Shown here piece by piece: positions 25,425 to 34,971 of a DNA stretch of 64,000 nt. The translations under genes were made by a program, and so were the position numbers. Each line of letters starts with the position of its first letter. Position 1 is the stretch's first letter. This DNA is from 66-474 sp964489055 (GTDB lineage Bacteria; Pseudomonadota; Gammaproteobacteria; Xanthomonadales; Rhodanobacteraceae), in NCBI GenBank assembly GCA_964489055.1, contig CAZAXF010000010.1, positions 1 to 64,000 of the forward strand, written 5' to 3'. The notes below the pieces were generated by a model that was not told where the DNA came from, searched no databases, and worked only from the letters and a program-made list of their open reading frames with translations.

Positions 25425-26915
25425 TTGAGCTTTTTGAAGACGCTCTCGATCGCCGGCTACCGCGGTTTTAACGAGCACCGCGTGATTCATATGGCCATGC
25501 CCACGGCCCAAGGCGAAGGCAGTGGCCTCACGGTTATTACCGGCGCCAACAATTCGGGCAAGTCGACGGTGATCGAAGCGCTGCGGGCGCGATCAGGCCA
25601 TCAGACGCCCAGCTTCTCCGAGGGGGTTCGCAATAAGCATGCGGATTTCGTGAGGATCGTTTACGAGTTTGAGAAACAATCCGTGGGAAAGGATGACCAG
25701 CCCGATCTCGTCGAAGGTCGGACCGAGGTGATCGAGACCCGGGCCGTGGGCAGCAGCCAATCGATTCACAAAATAGATGACGGCGTTTTCACTAACCAAG
25801 GCGCGTTCGACACAGATCCGATCCGCACGATTCCTTCGCGCCGGGGCTTCCAGCCGTATTTCGCACGTTCGCAGGGAACGTTGCAGGACTATCAACGACA
25901 CGGCGGCTTACCTGCCCGTCGTATGGCGGAGCTGACCTCGTTCGAGATGCGGCTCTTCGACATCGAGAAAGACCCGGACGAGTTCAACACGCTGCTCGGT
26001 GAGCTGCTGGGATACATACCCAAGTGGACCATTGACCTGACATCGGAGGGCAACTATTACATCCGTCTGCATAATGGGGCCGTGAGCCACTCCAGCGACG
26101 GCGCTGGCGAAGGCATTGTCAGCCTGTTCTCCATCGTCGACGCGCTCACGAGCGCCCCTGCCGGCGGCATCGTCGCCATTGACGAGCCTGAATTGTCCCT
26201 CCACCCGGCGATCATTCGCCGCCTCGTAAGTGCCATCGTCCGCTTGTCCGCTGAAACGCAGATCATCGTTGCGACGCATTCCCCGTACTTCATCGACCCC
26301 GCAGCGATCGCTAAAGGTGCTGCACTCGTTCGGATTACGTCCGAGGCCTCCGGCTCGAACGTGTACCAGCTCAGCGACCAAGGCCGGGCGGCGCTCAAGA
26401 AGATCCACGATCCAGAGAACCCGAACACCAAGGCGCCACACACCTTTGGTCTAGATGCCCGTGAGCTGTTCTTTCAAGATGACGGTATCGTGCTCACCGA
26501 GGGTCAGGATGACGTGATGTTGTATCCGGTCGTAACGCGTCAGCTGCCGATTGGCCGTGTTCCAGGCCACCTGTTCGGCTGGGGCGTCGGCGGCGCCGGG
26601 AACATGCAACACCTCTGCCGTCTTCTGCAGGACATGGGCTACAAGAAGGTGGCCGGACTTCTGGACAACGACCAGGCAGCGACCTTGCCTAGGCTTGAAC
26701 GGGATTTTCCGAGCTACAAGTTCTTCACGATCCCGGCCAAGGACGTGCGCGACAAAGATGCTGTGGACGCACGGCCTGCGGTGACCGGCTTGCTCGAAAA
26801 CGCCAGAGTTCTGCGAGAGGAATATCGCGAGCCGATGGCATCAATCTTCGACGCGATTCGGGCAGCGTTCGGAGGCGAAGTGACCCAGCCTCCGGCCTCG
26901 GGAAACGAGGGTTGA
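25425..26915 (+). CDS. OLD-family ATP-dependent endonuclease (ABC ATPase plus TOPRIM)
   Basis: A TTG at 25425 has CGGAG seven bases before it and gives MSFLKTLSIAGYRGF, the usual AAA15/OLD start. The 496-residue protein has a Walker A (TGANNSGKSTV, about 37-47), a signature-like region (HSSDGAGEGIVSLF), a Walker B (IVAIDEPELSLHPA) and the His switch (VATHSPYF). A TOPRIM domain follows (LTEGQDDVMLY about 357, AGLLDNDQA about 410). OLD nucleases cut DNA and take part in phage defence, alone or as GajA with GajB. No GajB-like helicase gene is adjacent, though a UvrD-family gene lies 720 bp away on the opposite strand. Confidence 0.85.
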   Translation: MSFLKTLSIAGYRGFNEHRVIHMAMPTAQGEGSGLTVITGANNSGKSTVIEALRARSGHQTPSFSEGVRNKHADFVRIVYEFEKQSVGKDDQPDLVEGRTEVIETRAVGSSQSIHKIDDGVFTNQGAFDTDPIRTIPSRRGFQPYFARSQGTLQDYQRHGGLPARRMAELTSFEMRLFDIEKDPDEFNTLLGELLGYIPKWTIDLTSEGNYYIRLHNGAVSHSSDGAGEGIVSLFSIVDALTSAPAGGIVAIDEPELSLHPAIIRRLVSAIVRLSAETQIIVATHSPYFIDPAAIAKGAALVRITSEASGSNVYQLSDQGRAALKKIHDPENPNTKAPHTFGLDARELFFQDDGIVLTEGQDDVMLYPVVTRQLPIGRVPGHLFGWGVGGAGNMQHLCRLLQDMGYKKVAGLLDNDQAATLPRLERDFPSYKFFTIPAKDVRDKDAVDARPAVTGLLENARVLREEYREPMASIFDAIRAAFGGEVTQPPASGNEG

Positions 26916-27524
26916 CACGTAACGGCCGCTTCGGGTCGATTCCCGCCTCACGTCGCGGCTTCCGCCGAGGCAGATATCTCTAGCGCAGCCGCTGTCAGCG
27001 TATGGGCTTGACGACATGGCATTTCTTGTCACTGTTTCCCGTGGGAAATCTTGTACGCACGACGCAGTCCATCTGCTAATGGACCCGCACACTTTTGTAC
27101 CGGCCCTGTAGCTCTCGGACAAAGTTGTACGAGAGTCAGAGTCGACGGCTCTGGGGCCCTAGGGAAAACCAAAAGATCACACAAGCACGCCCTGACGACG
27201 AACCCGACCTCCTGTCCCACATGAGTGATTCTTCGGCAATATCCCTCCATCGTGCGCGTACCCACCCTAGCGTCGCGACGACGGATGGCGAAGCATTTCT
27301 CGTTTAATCTCGGTCGGCGTGGAACTGCAAGCGGGCCAGCCGTATTCGTGGATTGGCAGGGCTTGGCTGCGAGCCGTTGTCATCGACGCGAGAGTGCTTG
27401 TACGTAGATTCCTACAGGCTTGCGCGGGTTGCGCCGACAGACACCGAGTGCACGCGTACGTACGATCTTTATGCCGGCTGTCTGGCGATCGTCAAGGATG
27501 CGATGCGGCCGACCGAGGTCGGCA
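26916..27524. other. Intergenic stretch with a repeat remnant
   Basis: No gene is supported. Bases 26926-26975 resemble 35125-35190 (GGGTCGATTCC, GCCTC, then CCGAGGC), which looks like a dispersed intergenic repeat. From 27300 a frame is open into the hairpin at 27525 but gives no recognisable product. Confidence 0.4.
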
Positions 27525-27559
27525 GGCCAGCGCGCCCCTGAGGGGCGCGCTGGCCTTTT
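27525..27559 (+). terminator. Strong intrinsic terminator
   Basis: Perfect 14-bp arms (GGCCAGCGCGCCCC and GGGGCGCGCTGGCC) with a three-base loop, followed by TTTT on the plus strand. A smaller hairpin (GCCGAC, GTCGGC) precedes it. It faces plus-strand transcription, but the last plus-strand gene ends 610 bp upstream. It may therefore end a noncoding transcript, or insulate the convergent helicase gene. Confidence 0.75.
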
Positions 27560-27636
27560 GGTTCAAGCGCCAGTGGTTGGACCGGCGCCCTGCTGAAAGT
27601 GCGCGTCCGGTCGTTGAACTGCGCCCCGGCCCGATG

Positions 27637-30387
27637 CTACCGCTTCATGGTGTGGCGACACTTCGGAAAGCGGCTGCAGCCGAGGAACGGGCCATAGGGA
27701 CCACTTCTTGGCACCATCTGACCTTTCCTGCACTGCGGACAAATCCTCGTCTCAGCGGCCGCGCTTCCGCCCACCGCCGTCACTTCCATTCCCTGATCGC
27801 GAATCAGCTCGGTGAGAAATGGCGACAGGCGGTTTTCCACCGTGATCACCAAGACCGAGCGCCTGGCACGCGTCAACGCCACGTAGAAAAGCCGACGTTC
27901 TTCTGCATTGGGGAAGGTCTCGCCCGCCGGCATCGCCAAGTCCAGGACCGGATCGTCGTGCTGTTTCGATGGAAACCCACCGCCGCCGGCGACGACGCGC
28001 GGCAAGATCACGTAGTCCGCCTCAAGCCCTTTCGAGCCGTGCATGGTCATGAACTTCACATCCAGTCGATCCGACACGAAGTCAACCGCCGGGAGGTGTT
28101 GGCGATCACGCCGGTAACGCCCCAGGACCAGGACGCGCACCCTGCCGTCGGTGGCCGGCGGGACCGTACCGTCGGCCACGCCTGCGTGCAGTTCGCGCAG
28201 GCGCGTACGCACAGCGTCTTCTATCTGGTCGTCTTGCGGTACCTGCCAAATCCTTACGGTGGGCGGGTGTTCTGGCACCCGGGACCGCACCGTCTTGCGG
28301 ATCTGACCGGGATTTTGCTGTATGAACCTGCTGGAGAGGTCACAAAGGGATTGGGGACAACGGAAGCTTTGCTCCAACCGGTACACCTGCGCGGAACCGA
28401 ACGCACGCTCGAACCCTGTCATCACCGAAACATCGGCGCCGGCGAACCGGTTGATGCTTTGCCAGTCATCGCCCACAACAAACAGACGCGTACCTGGTTT
28501 CGCCACCAAGGCCCGCACGAGCCGTGCGCGTGCCTGACTCGCGTCCTGGAATTCATCGACCATGACAAGTTCAAACGGACTTTCCCAGCGGCCAGCTTCC
28601 ACCTCCGCGGCCGCGCGCAACAGCATGTCCTCGAAGTCAATGAATCCCCTCTCGCGCAGGCTCTTCTCCCAGGCCGCGCGAAGGTCCGTACACAGGGACA
28701 GAAACAGGGCCTGCCGGGCACGGAAGGTACCTGGGCCGGCACCGTCCAGCCGCCGCCGCAGCGCCTCGTCGTCCAGGCTGTTGCTCTTGGCATGCAGCAT
28801 GAAGGTGCGGAACACCTTCAGCAGTTCCCGGTGCTCGACCAAGGGTTGGCCAACGGGCTCGCGATCGGGATCAGGATCCAGGTGAATGCCGAGCTCGGTC
28901 AGTCGGCGCGCCAGGTAGTCGAAGGCCTCACCCGACCACAGCTGCGCCATCGTGGTCTCGAGCAGCGTGGTCTTGTGTTCGGCGTGCAGGGCGCGCTTCC
29001 ACGCCATGGCTTCGGAATAGCCATAAAACTCGGGTGGCGGCTCGCCCTTCTCATCCAGCGCCCAGTGCTCATGGTAGGCATTGATCGCGGGGTAGTAGAA
29101 GTCCGGGCGGTATTGCCGGTGGTGGGGGTCTGCGGTATCAACTCCGTAAGGATCCTCGTAGCAGTAGTCGACCCCGTTGTAGAAGAGCCAGTTCGCGATG
29201 ATCCGCTCGCCATGGCTTTTGACGATCTCACCGCGCAGGGTACGGAACCCGGCGGTGCGCGAGTCCCGGTCCCAGTCCTCCGGCTCCTCCGGCTCATCCT
29301 GCCGCGGCAGGTCACGTGCAAAGACCGTGCGGAACAGCCCCCACCGGGCACGAAACGTGGGGTTGGTCTGGGTGCACTGATCCATCAACGCAGACAGGTG
29401 CTCGATGTCTTGTCCGTTCTCGACCCACGGTGCCAAGGTGGGACGCTTGCCGCTCGCCTCCCCGATGATGTCCAAACCGAGCTTGTGGAACGTCCTGGCC
29501 ACGACCGCGTCCGCGTCGTAGTCCATGGCACCCAACCGTTGCCTCACGCGCGCCTGGAGCTCGGCAGCGGCGTCCCGGTTGAAGGCCAGCATCAAAATCC
29601 TGTCCGCCGGAACCAGGTTGCGGTGGATGGCATACCCGGCCTTGGCAATCATTGTCGAGGTCTTGCCTGACCCGGCTGAAGCGATCACCTGGATCCGATC
29701 GTCGAAGCAGATCACGGCGCGGGCCTGCTCTTCGGTCAGCGGCGATTTCTCCACGCGGGACAGGAAACCTTCTTGCGCGACAAGTTCAGCTTCGAGATAC
29801 CGCGCATTGCAGGCCTGTACCCACTGCGCCAGGTCCTGCCCCCAACACCTGATCGCCTCGCGGGCAGACTCGGAACACTTGTTCAGGAGAAACGCAAGTT
29901 CCGGTTCATCCACAAACCGCCGCAAGGCCTGTTCCGGCTGGGTACCTTGCCAGTGGGCAAGAAAGTCGGCGGTGAGCCAGCCGCGCGTGTGCAACTGCGC
30001 TTCCCCTGCAGCCTGCAGGCCGGAACTCCACTCGACAATTGGCCGGCCCAGCGTTTCAAAGTCGCGCAGAATCCGCCCAAGTGGTGCAAACTTCGCCTGG
30101 TAACTCTTCCGGGCCTGCGCCAGGACAGCCTGCATGTGGCGCACGGCTCCGTTGGAGATGCCGTCAAGAACGATAGGCGCGGTCCATGGGAATCGACACT
30201 CGAGCTTCGACCAGAAGACCCCCGGCGTATCACGGATGTACTTGGTGGCGGTCAGCGGCACCCGCCCGCGGGTCCTGCCCGCCACATCCATGGTGACGAC
30301 ATCGCCATCCAGCGTCAGCGACCACGCGGGCGTATCGGTAAAAATGGCGCCCAACGCACTGCTGCCCCACTGGTATTGCACAGTCAC
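27637..30387 (-). CDS. UvrD/Rep-family helicase, helicase IV-like, with topoisomerase-type zinc finger
   Basis: In this 916-residue protein residues 215-250 match the HelD (helicase IV) core start: SPLTEEQARAVICFDDRI, then ASAGSGKTST as Walker A. The helicase IV-type insert is present (ERIIANWLFYNGVDYCYEDP, then QYRPDFYYP). Other motifs are MVDEFQDASQ, GDDWQSINRFAGAD and FMTMHGSKGLEADYVI, and the arginine finger region reads LFYVALTRARRSV. The extreme C-terminus has a four-Cys topoisomerase IA-type zinc finger (CPQCRKG, GCSRFPKC). It is longer than E. coli HelD. It is a 3'-5' helicase by family; its role on this island may be DNA maintenance or defence. Confidence 0.85.
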   Translation of the reverse strand: MTVQYQWGSSALGAIFTDTPAWSLTLDGDVVTMDVAGRTRGRVPLTATKYIRDTPGVFWSKLECRFPWTAPIVLDGISNGAVRHMQAVLAQARKSYQAKFAPLGRILRDFETLGRPIVEWSSGLQAAGEAQLHTRGWLTADFLAHWQGTQPEQALRRFVDEPELAFLLNKCSESAREAIRCWGQDLAQWVQACNARYLEAELVAQEGFLSRVEKSPLTEEQARAVICFDDRIQVIASAGSGKTSTMIAKAGYAIHRNLVPADRILMLAFNRDAAAELQARVRQRLGAMDYDADAVVARTFHKLGLDIIGEASGKRPTLAPWVENGQDIEHLSALMDQCTQTNPTFRARWGLFRTVFARDLPRQDEPEEPEDWDRDSRTAGFRTLRGEIVKSHGERIIANWLFYNGVDYCYEDPYGVDTADPHHRQYRPDFYYPAINAYHEHWALDEKGEPPPEFYGYSEAMAWKRALHAEHKTTLLETTMAQLWSGEAFDYLARRLTELGIHLDPDPDREPVGQPLVEHRELLKVFRTFMLHAKSNSLDDEALRRRLDGAGPGTFRARQALFLSLCTDLRAAWEKSLRERGFIDFEDMLLRAAAEVEAGRWESPFELVMVDEFQDASQARARLVRALVAKPGTRLFVVGDDWQSINRFAGADVSVMTGFERAFGSAQVYRLEQSFRCPQSLCDLSSRFIQQNPGQIRKTVRSRVPEHPPTVRIWQVPQDDQIEDAVRTRLRELHAGVADGTVPPATDGRVRVLVLGRYRRDRQHLPAVDFVSDRLDVKFMTMHGSKGLEADYVILPRVVAGGGGFPSKQHDDPVLDLAMPAGETFPNAEERRLFYVALTRARRSVLVITVENRLSPFLTELIRDQGMEVTAVGGSAAAETRICPQCRKGQMVPRSGPYGPFLGCSRFPKCRHTMKR

Positions 30388-30505
30388 TTCCCTGATCGTT
30401 GGAAACCAGATTTTGCCAGAAGGCCCGCGCCGACCACAAAACGCTTTAGAGGCCGGTCGTCAGGCGATGGGCATCAAGCTTGCGGGCAGGCCGGCACTCA
30501 CGGCG

Positions 30506-30751
30506 TCACGGCAGTGGGCCGATCCTGGATACCCAGGGTTCTGTCGCACGGTACGACGCCAAGATGGCATTCAGCCCAAGGGCAAGCAGCGCCGCGCCGC
30601 TGCCGGCGCCGACGATCCACCGTACGCCGTACAGCACCGGCGTAAGCGCTACAAAAACTCCTGTTGCAACCAGCAGCAGGCCAAATAGCGCCGTCACGAT
30701 GCGGAAGGGGCTGCGTTGGTAATACGGCTGAACGTCCGTACGATTTTTCAT
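30506..30751 (-). CDS. Small two-helix membrane protein
   Basis: The 81-residue product starts after AGAAGG. It has two hydrophobic segments (IVTALFGLLLVATGVFVAL and IVGAGSGAALLALGLNAIL) and short polar ends. I recognise no named family. It sits between the helicase and KfrA-type genes on the same strand, 48 bp after the latter. Confidence 0.6.
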   Translation of the reverse strand: MKNRTDVQPYYQRSPFRIVTALFGLLLVATGVFVALTPVLYGVRWIVGAGSGAALLALGLNAILASYRATEPWVSRIGPLP

Positions 30752-30799
30752 GGACCTTCTGACAGGAGCTTTCGTAACGTTTCGCCCGCGCGACCCACC

Positions 30800-31639
30800 T
30801 CAAGTTCCCCCTCTGAGCCGCTTGTTCGCTGTCACCCTTTTAGTCGACCCACGTGTCTTCTTGGACACGCGACGCATCCTACCAGCAAGTTTCGTCTGTA
30901 GCGCCGCTTCGCGCTTGGCTGCGGCAGCCACCTTGCGCTCCGCGACCTTGATCTGCTTCTGCAGGTCCGTGATCCGCCGTTGCAGTGTCTTGTTCTCGAG
31001 GCGGGTGCGGTCGATTTCTGCATGGGCCCGATCCTCGAATACGCGGGTGCGCTCGGCTTCCTGCTTGCGCTCGGCCTCCCATGCGGCGAGTTGGGCATCC
31101 TTGGCCGCGACCAGGCGGCTGGCCTCGTCATCGAGTTGCCTGACCCGGCCCTGCAGATCATCGCGCTGGGCCTGCAGATCCGTGATCTGCGCCGCCTGTT
31201 GTTCAACCAGCCGCTCCAGTTCCCGGGTTCGCGTCTGGGCGAGTTCCCGTTCGCGCCGGGCGTCGGCCAGCTCGGCTTGCGCTGTGGCTACCGCGGCAGT
31301 CGCGTGTTTTCGTTCGAGCTCCATCGCTTGGCGCTCCTCGGTCAGTTGCCGGCGCTGTTCAGCCACCAGGCGTTCGCCGGCCACCCGGCCCTGCTCCGCG
31401 GCTTCCGCCCAGACGGTGCGGAAGGCCGCCGCCACTTCGGGCGGGAGGTCCGGTAGCTGCGCTTCCCCGGCGAGGCGGCTGGCGAGTGCCGCCCACCAGG
31501 TTTCCAGCAGCCGGCCGATACGGGCCGGACTGCCGCGGCCGAGTTCGGTCCGCACGCGTTCGACCGTGGGTCGTTCGCCGCGCGCCAGCACCCGGTCGGC
31601 GGCGGTCAAAACGTCTTTTTCGGGGACTCCGCGTGGCAT
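30800..31639 (-). CDS. KfrA-type DNA-binding coiled-coil protein
   Basis: The 279-residue protein has a KfrA N-terminal DNA-binding domain (KDVLTAADRVLARGERPTVE, then VRTELGRGSPARIGRLLETWW). A long alpha-helical coiled coil follows (about residues 90-250) and then a basic tail (KKTRGSTKRVTANKRLRG). KfrA proteins bind operator DNA, repress their own gene and help plasmid or element stability. It diverges from the tyrosine recombinase with a 76-bp gap, a frequent pairing on integrative elements, and probably controls both promoters. Confidence 0.82.
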   Translation of the reverse strand: MPRGVPEKDVLTAADRVLARGERPTVERVRTELGRGSPARIGRLLETWWAALASRLAGEAQLPDLPPEVAAAFRTVWAEAAEQGRVAGERLVAEQRRQLTEERQAMELERKHATAAVATAQAELADARRERELAQTRTRELERLVEQQAAQITDLQAQRDDLQGRVRQLDDEASRLVAAKDAQLAAWEAERKQEAERTRVFEDRAHAEIDRTRLENKTLQRRITDLQKQIKVAERKVAAAAKREAALQTKLAGRMRRVSKKTRGSTKRVTANKRLRGGT

Positions 31640-31715
31640 GCCCTGCCCTCCGCTGGATAAGGTACGATAAGGAAACGGTTATCCGACCTATTGGGTGGTA
31701 AAGATCGATTTAAAC

Positions 31716-32873
31716 ATGATGAACGTATCGAATAATACACTGGATCCGACCACTGTGACCGCCCTGCCCGTTCTGGATCCGGCACGGCTCGACGCCGCCG
31801 CGGTCCGCGCGGCTGAGGAGTTCCTGGCCGACGGTACCCCCGCCAACACCGCGCGCAGCTACGCCAGCGCGCTGCGCTACTGGGCCGTCTGGCATGCCCT
31901 GCGCTATGGCCAGCCGCTCGAAGCCAGCGCAGTGTCGCCCGCGGTCGTGTGCCAGTTCATCGTCGACCATCTGGCCAGATTCTCGCGTGGCGCCATGCGT
32001 CATGAACTGCCGCCGGCCATCGATGCGCGCCTGGTCGAGCTACGCGCCAAGGGCAAGCCGGGTCCGCTGGCCTACAACACCGTGGCGCACCGCCTGGCGG
32101 TGCTGTCCCGGTGGCACCGCCTGCACGCCGACGGCGCCAGTCCCACGGACGACGCCAGGGTCAAGACCCTGATGGCGAAGGCCCGGCGATCACAGGCCCG
32201 CCATGGGCTGCACGTGCGCAAGAAGACCGCGCTGGTGGCCGAACCGCTGGAGGCGATGCTGGCGACCTGTACCGACGGACTGCGCGGCATCCGGGACCGC
32301 GCCCTGCTGCTGGTCGCCTGGACTGGCGGCGGTCGGCGCCGATCTGAGGTGGTGGCGCTCCAGGTCGAGGACCTGCACCGGATCGATGCCCACACCTGGA
32401 CCTACGCCCTTGGCAGCACCAAGACGGATAATTCCGGCGTCCGGCGCGAAAAGCCCCTGGGCAGCGAGGCCGTCGCCGCGCTGTCGCAGTGGCTCGCCGC
32501 GGCCGGGCTCACCGAAGGCGCCCTCTTCCGCCGCATCCATCGCAACGGTCACGTCGGAGTCGCCGCACTGACACCCGACCATGTCGCGCGGATGGTGAAG
32601 CGCCGCGCGCGCCTGGCGGGCCTCCAAGGTGATTTTGGCGCCCACAGCCTCCGCTCGGGCTTCGTGACCGAGGCCGGGCGCCAGAACGTTCCGTTGGGCG
32701 AGGTGATGGCGATGACCGAACACCGCAGCGTCGGCACCGTGATGGGGTATTTTCAGGCTGGAACGCTGCTAAGTAGCAAAGCCACAAGTTTGCTGGCATC
32801 ACGGCCAGACAGTATTCGCACAGAACAGCCCGATGCTTCCTGCACAACAGATACTGACCCGTCTCTGCCATGA
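31716..32873 (+). CDS. Tyrosine recombinase/integrase
   Basis: From the ATG at 31716 the protein has 385 residues. It has a SAM-like core-binding domain (TPANTARSYASALRYWAVW) and a catalytic domain with the full active site: Arg in GGGRRRSEVV (about 206), Lys in STKTD, HSLRSGF (His about 310, Arg about 313), His in TEHRS and the nucleophile Tyr in VMGYFQ (about 345). It should integrate or excise a mobile DNA; no attachment site could be identified. An upstream GTG is less likely. It diverges from the KfrA-type gene. Confidence 0.88.
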   Translation: MMNVSNNTLDPTTVTALPVLDPARLDAAAVRAAEEFLADGTPANTARSYASALRYWAVWHALRYGQPLEASAVSPAVVCQFIVDHLARFSRGAMRHELPPAIDARLVELRAKGKPGPLAYNTVAHRLAVLSRWHRLHADGASPTDDARVKTLMAKARRSQARHGLHVRKKTALVAEPLEAMLATCTDGLRGIRDRALLLVAWTGGGRRRSEVVALQVEDLHRIDAHTWTYALGSTKTDNSGVRREKPLGSEAVAALSQWLAAAGLTEGALFRRIHRNGHVGVAALTPDHVARMVKRRARLAGLQGDFGAHSLRSGFVTEAGRQNVPLGEVMAMTEHRSVGTVMGYFQAGTLLSSKATSLLASRPDSIRTEQPDASCTTDTDPSLP

Positions 32874-33567
32874 GCGCCTGACCGCATTTAGGAACTTACG
32901 GTGACCATAACGAGTGCTCGTATTCACGCGGTGGGCGGGCACAAAACGGCTGTAACCGGAAAGTGCGAGTGGAAAAACAAGCATAAATTGTCACACCTTA
33001 TGCTTGGCAACGACTTGACAGGAATTGCGTGTTTTTAGGTGCAGCAGCGTTCCGACGCCCCCTCTCCAAGTGCTTCGCGTAGCATTTTCCTGTTGATCCC
33101 GTGCGTTAGCTGTTTTATCCGCTGACCGCAAGATCTCCGCGTCCGCGAATCTAGCTCGGCGTATACGTTGGACGTTCACCTTCGGCCGCTGACAGAGGCT
33201 CATCGTCTCTCGACAGTGTTTAGCTGGCGTCACACGATCCGTTTGGCAACGAGCGCCGCCCCGGCGGTATGAGCGTCGACGGAGGTTGGCAATCGACCAC
33301 CTTCGGCCAACTCCGGACGGCCGAGATCTTCAAGTGTGCGCCGCAAATGTGCGCCGCAAAACGGACGTTCGGTCCGTGCTGCGTACCGCCGCACCCTGGC
33401 TGTGCCCATCGTCAACTGCGATCATGCGTGGCAAGTACTTATCTCGACGCGCACGCACACGCACACGGGAGCGGCACGGGGCGCTTAATTACCTCCGTCC
33501 CCTTTATCGTCCCCTTTATCCCTTGATCGGCAACGCTCGCGTGCTTGACCTACCGGCGACGGCGTCT
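32874..33567. other. Intergenic stretch with two short tandem duplications
   Basis: No gene is supported. A 13-bp unit (TGTGCGCCGCAAA) is repeated perfectly at 33335-33360. A 12-bp unit (CGTCCCCTTTAT) is repeated perfectly at 33496-33519, just before the end of the LprI-like gene. The stretch lies after the integrase gene, where an attachment site would be expected, but none could be defined from one copy. Confidence 0.45.
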
Positions 33568-34971
33568 TCAGAGATGTTTGTTACTGGGCGGCACGATGGC
33601 TGCAGACAATAGCCCGTCGCGGCCAACATCGACTGTGTTGTCAACGAACCACCACTGCCTCCCGTTGCTCCGGGTTCCCCAAAACCCGACCTCCAGGTAG
33701 GTGCCACCCGGATGACACCCAAGGTGCGACTGCGTAATTCCACCGACTGTAAGCTTGTCGTCCAAATGGACGGGAAACCACACCGGAGTCACGCAATTCG
33801 CCCAATCCGTGCGGTTTGGCGCCAGCTCCAGGATGTGCTTGAAGCCCGTTCGTTCGGCTTCGGACTCATCCACGGGGTACGCAAGCGCCACCGCGTTGCG
33901 CAAGTAACGCTTCGCGACCGAAAGCGCGATGGCTCTGGTCGACGCACACAGCCGCGACGTACCGGCGCAATGCACCGGCTTGTTCAACGCGATGTTCATG
34001 AACATGGATGATGTACATTGCGGTGAGGCGCTGGGGCAATAGATCTGCTTGCCCGACTTTACGCTGTAGGCATACCGAAACCGGACACGTCGCTCCGGAC
34101 CCCATCGATTTCCGCCCCAGTATTGCCACTGAAAATCCGTCACGTTCCAGTAGGCAGGATCGTTGGTCACAGTTAGAGCAATCGGGTGCCCGTCGATCAG
34201 CGCGAGGTATCCCGTTGCCCCGTCATCGCGCATGCACCCGCCGAGCGAAGTACCGTCACTGACCAGAACAGCCGCATCTGATCGCTTCTGGAACAATACC
34301 CAATACTGGCAGTCGGCGGTTCCCTGGACGACGAAGGCGCCGCCCAATCCAACCGAGGGCAGGTATTCGACCGTATAAGGAGAGGGTCGAAAACGTTCCA
34401 GAGCAGCGCGCAGTGCGGCGTTTGGTGGCGCCGCAAGTTTAGTGATCGTGCGTTCCACATCGGAGGCCTCGTACTCCTTTGCCAGAACGACGATGCCGGC
34501 CGCTTGCAGCCCCTTGAGCGGATTGGTTGCGCTGCGCGGCAACGCTGCAGCCGATTCGAGCAATGCCTGCGCGAACGGCGCGCCATGTGTTGCGGCTGGG
34601 TTGTCGACGTTGCGCAGAAATGCGATGCGCAGTTGATAGAAACGCGCGAGGCTGGTTGTGAGATCGCTCGGCAGTGAGGGAAATTCACGCTGGCCTGCGA
34701 GCAGCCACCACATTTTACGATTGCGCTCGCCGAGCCAATTGATCTCGTCCTGCCTCAACTCTTCCGCGTGCGAAGGGTCTCTAGCCAGCGCAGCCGCGTA
34801 CTCTGACGAGAGTTGCGAGTCCAATGCCTGGACCTTTGGATGCGAACAGATCGTCCGTGTCACTGGATCGTGTGCGCGACTGCAATCGCTGGCATGCGCG
34901 AACGCCGGATATGCCAAAAACGTGGCGATCGCCACCAGCGACCAGCACGTACCTAATTTTCGGGGGCTCAT
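33568..34971 (-). CDS. Secreted protein with LprI/DUF1311-like N-terminal domain
   Basis: The 467-residue product has a signal peptide cleaved after AHA (about residue 27). The following domain shows the LprI pattern (DCSRAHDPVTRTICSHPKVQ, then ALDSQLSSEYAAAL and DEINWLGERNR). LprI domains of some bacteria inhibit lysozyme. The remaining about 350 residues, with several Cys and a WQYWGGNRWG motif, are not recognised. It is probably periplasmic or surface-exposed. It lies between the integrase and the BREX locus with no evident functional tie. Confidence 0.7.
   Translation of the reverse strand: MSPRKLGTCWSLVAIATFLAYPAFAHASDCSRAHDPVTRTICSHPKVQALDSQLSSEYAAALARDPSHAEELRQDEINWLGERNRKMWWLLAGQREFPSLPSDLTTSLARFYQLRIAFLRNVDNPAATHGAPFAQALLESAAALPRSATNPLKGLQAAGIVVLAKEYEASDVERTITKLAAPPNAALRAALERFRPSPYTVEYLPSVGLGGAFVVQGTADCQYWVLFQKRSDAAVLVSDGTSLGGCMRDDGATGYLALIDGHPIALTVTNDPAYWNVTDFQWQYWGGNRWGPERRVRFRYAYSVKSGKQIYCPSASPQCTSSMFMNIALNKPVHCAGTSRLCASTRAIALSVAKRYLRNAVALAYPVDESEAERTGFKHILELAPNRTDWANCVTPVWFPVHLDDKLTVGGITQSHLGCHPGGTYLEVGFWGTRSNGRQWWFVDNTVDVGRDGLLSAAIVPPSNKHL

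Noticed and set aside
27319..29670. A 783-codon plus-strand open frame
   Set aside because: It lies opposite the helicase gene, and its product is low-complexity and motif-free, while the minus strand encodes all UvrD motifs.
33090..33110. TGTTGATCCCG as the opposite end of the Tn7-like element
   Set aside because: Only the first seven bases match the end at 63040, and no CTAAAGTGA-like sites or AT-rich block follow.
33335..33360. CRISPR repeat
   Set aside because: Two directly adjacent units without spacers are a simple tandem duplication.
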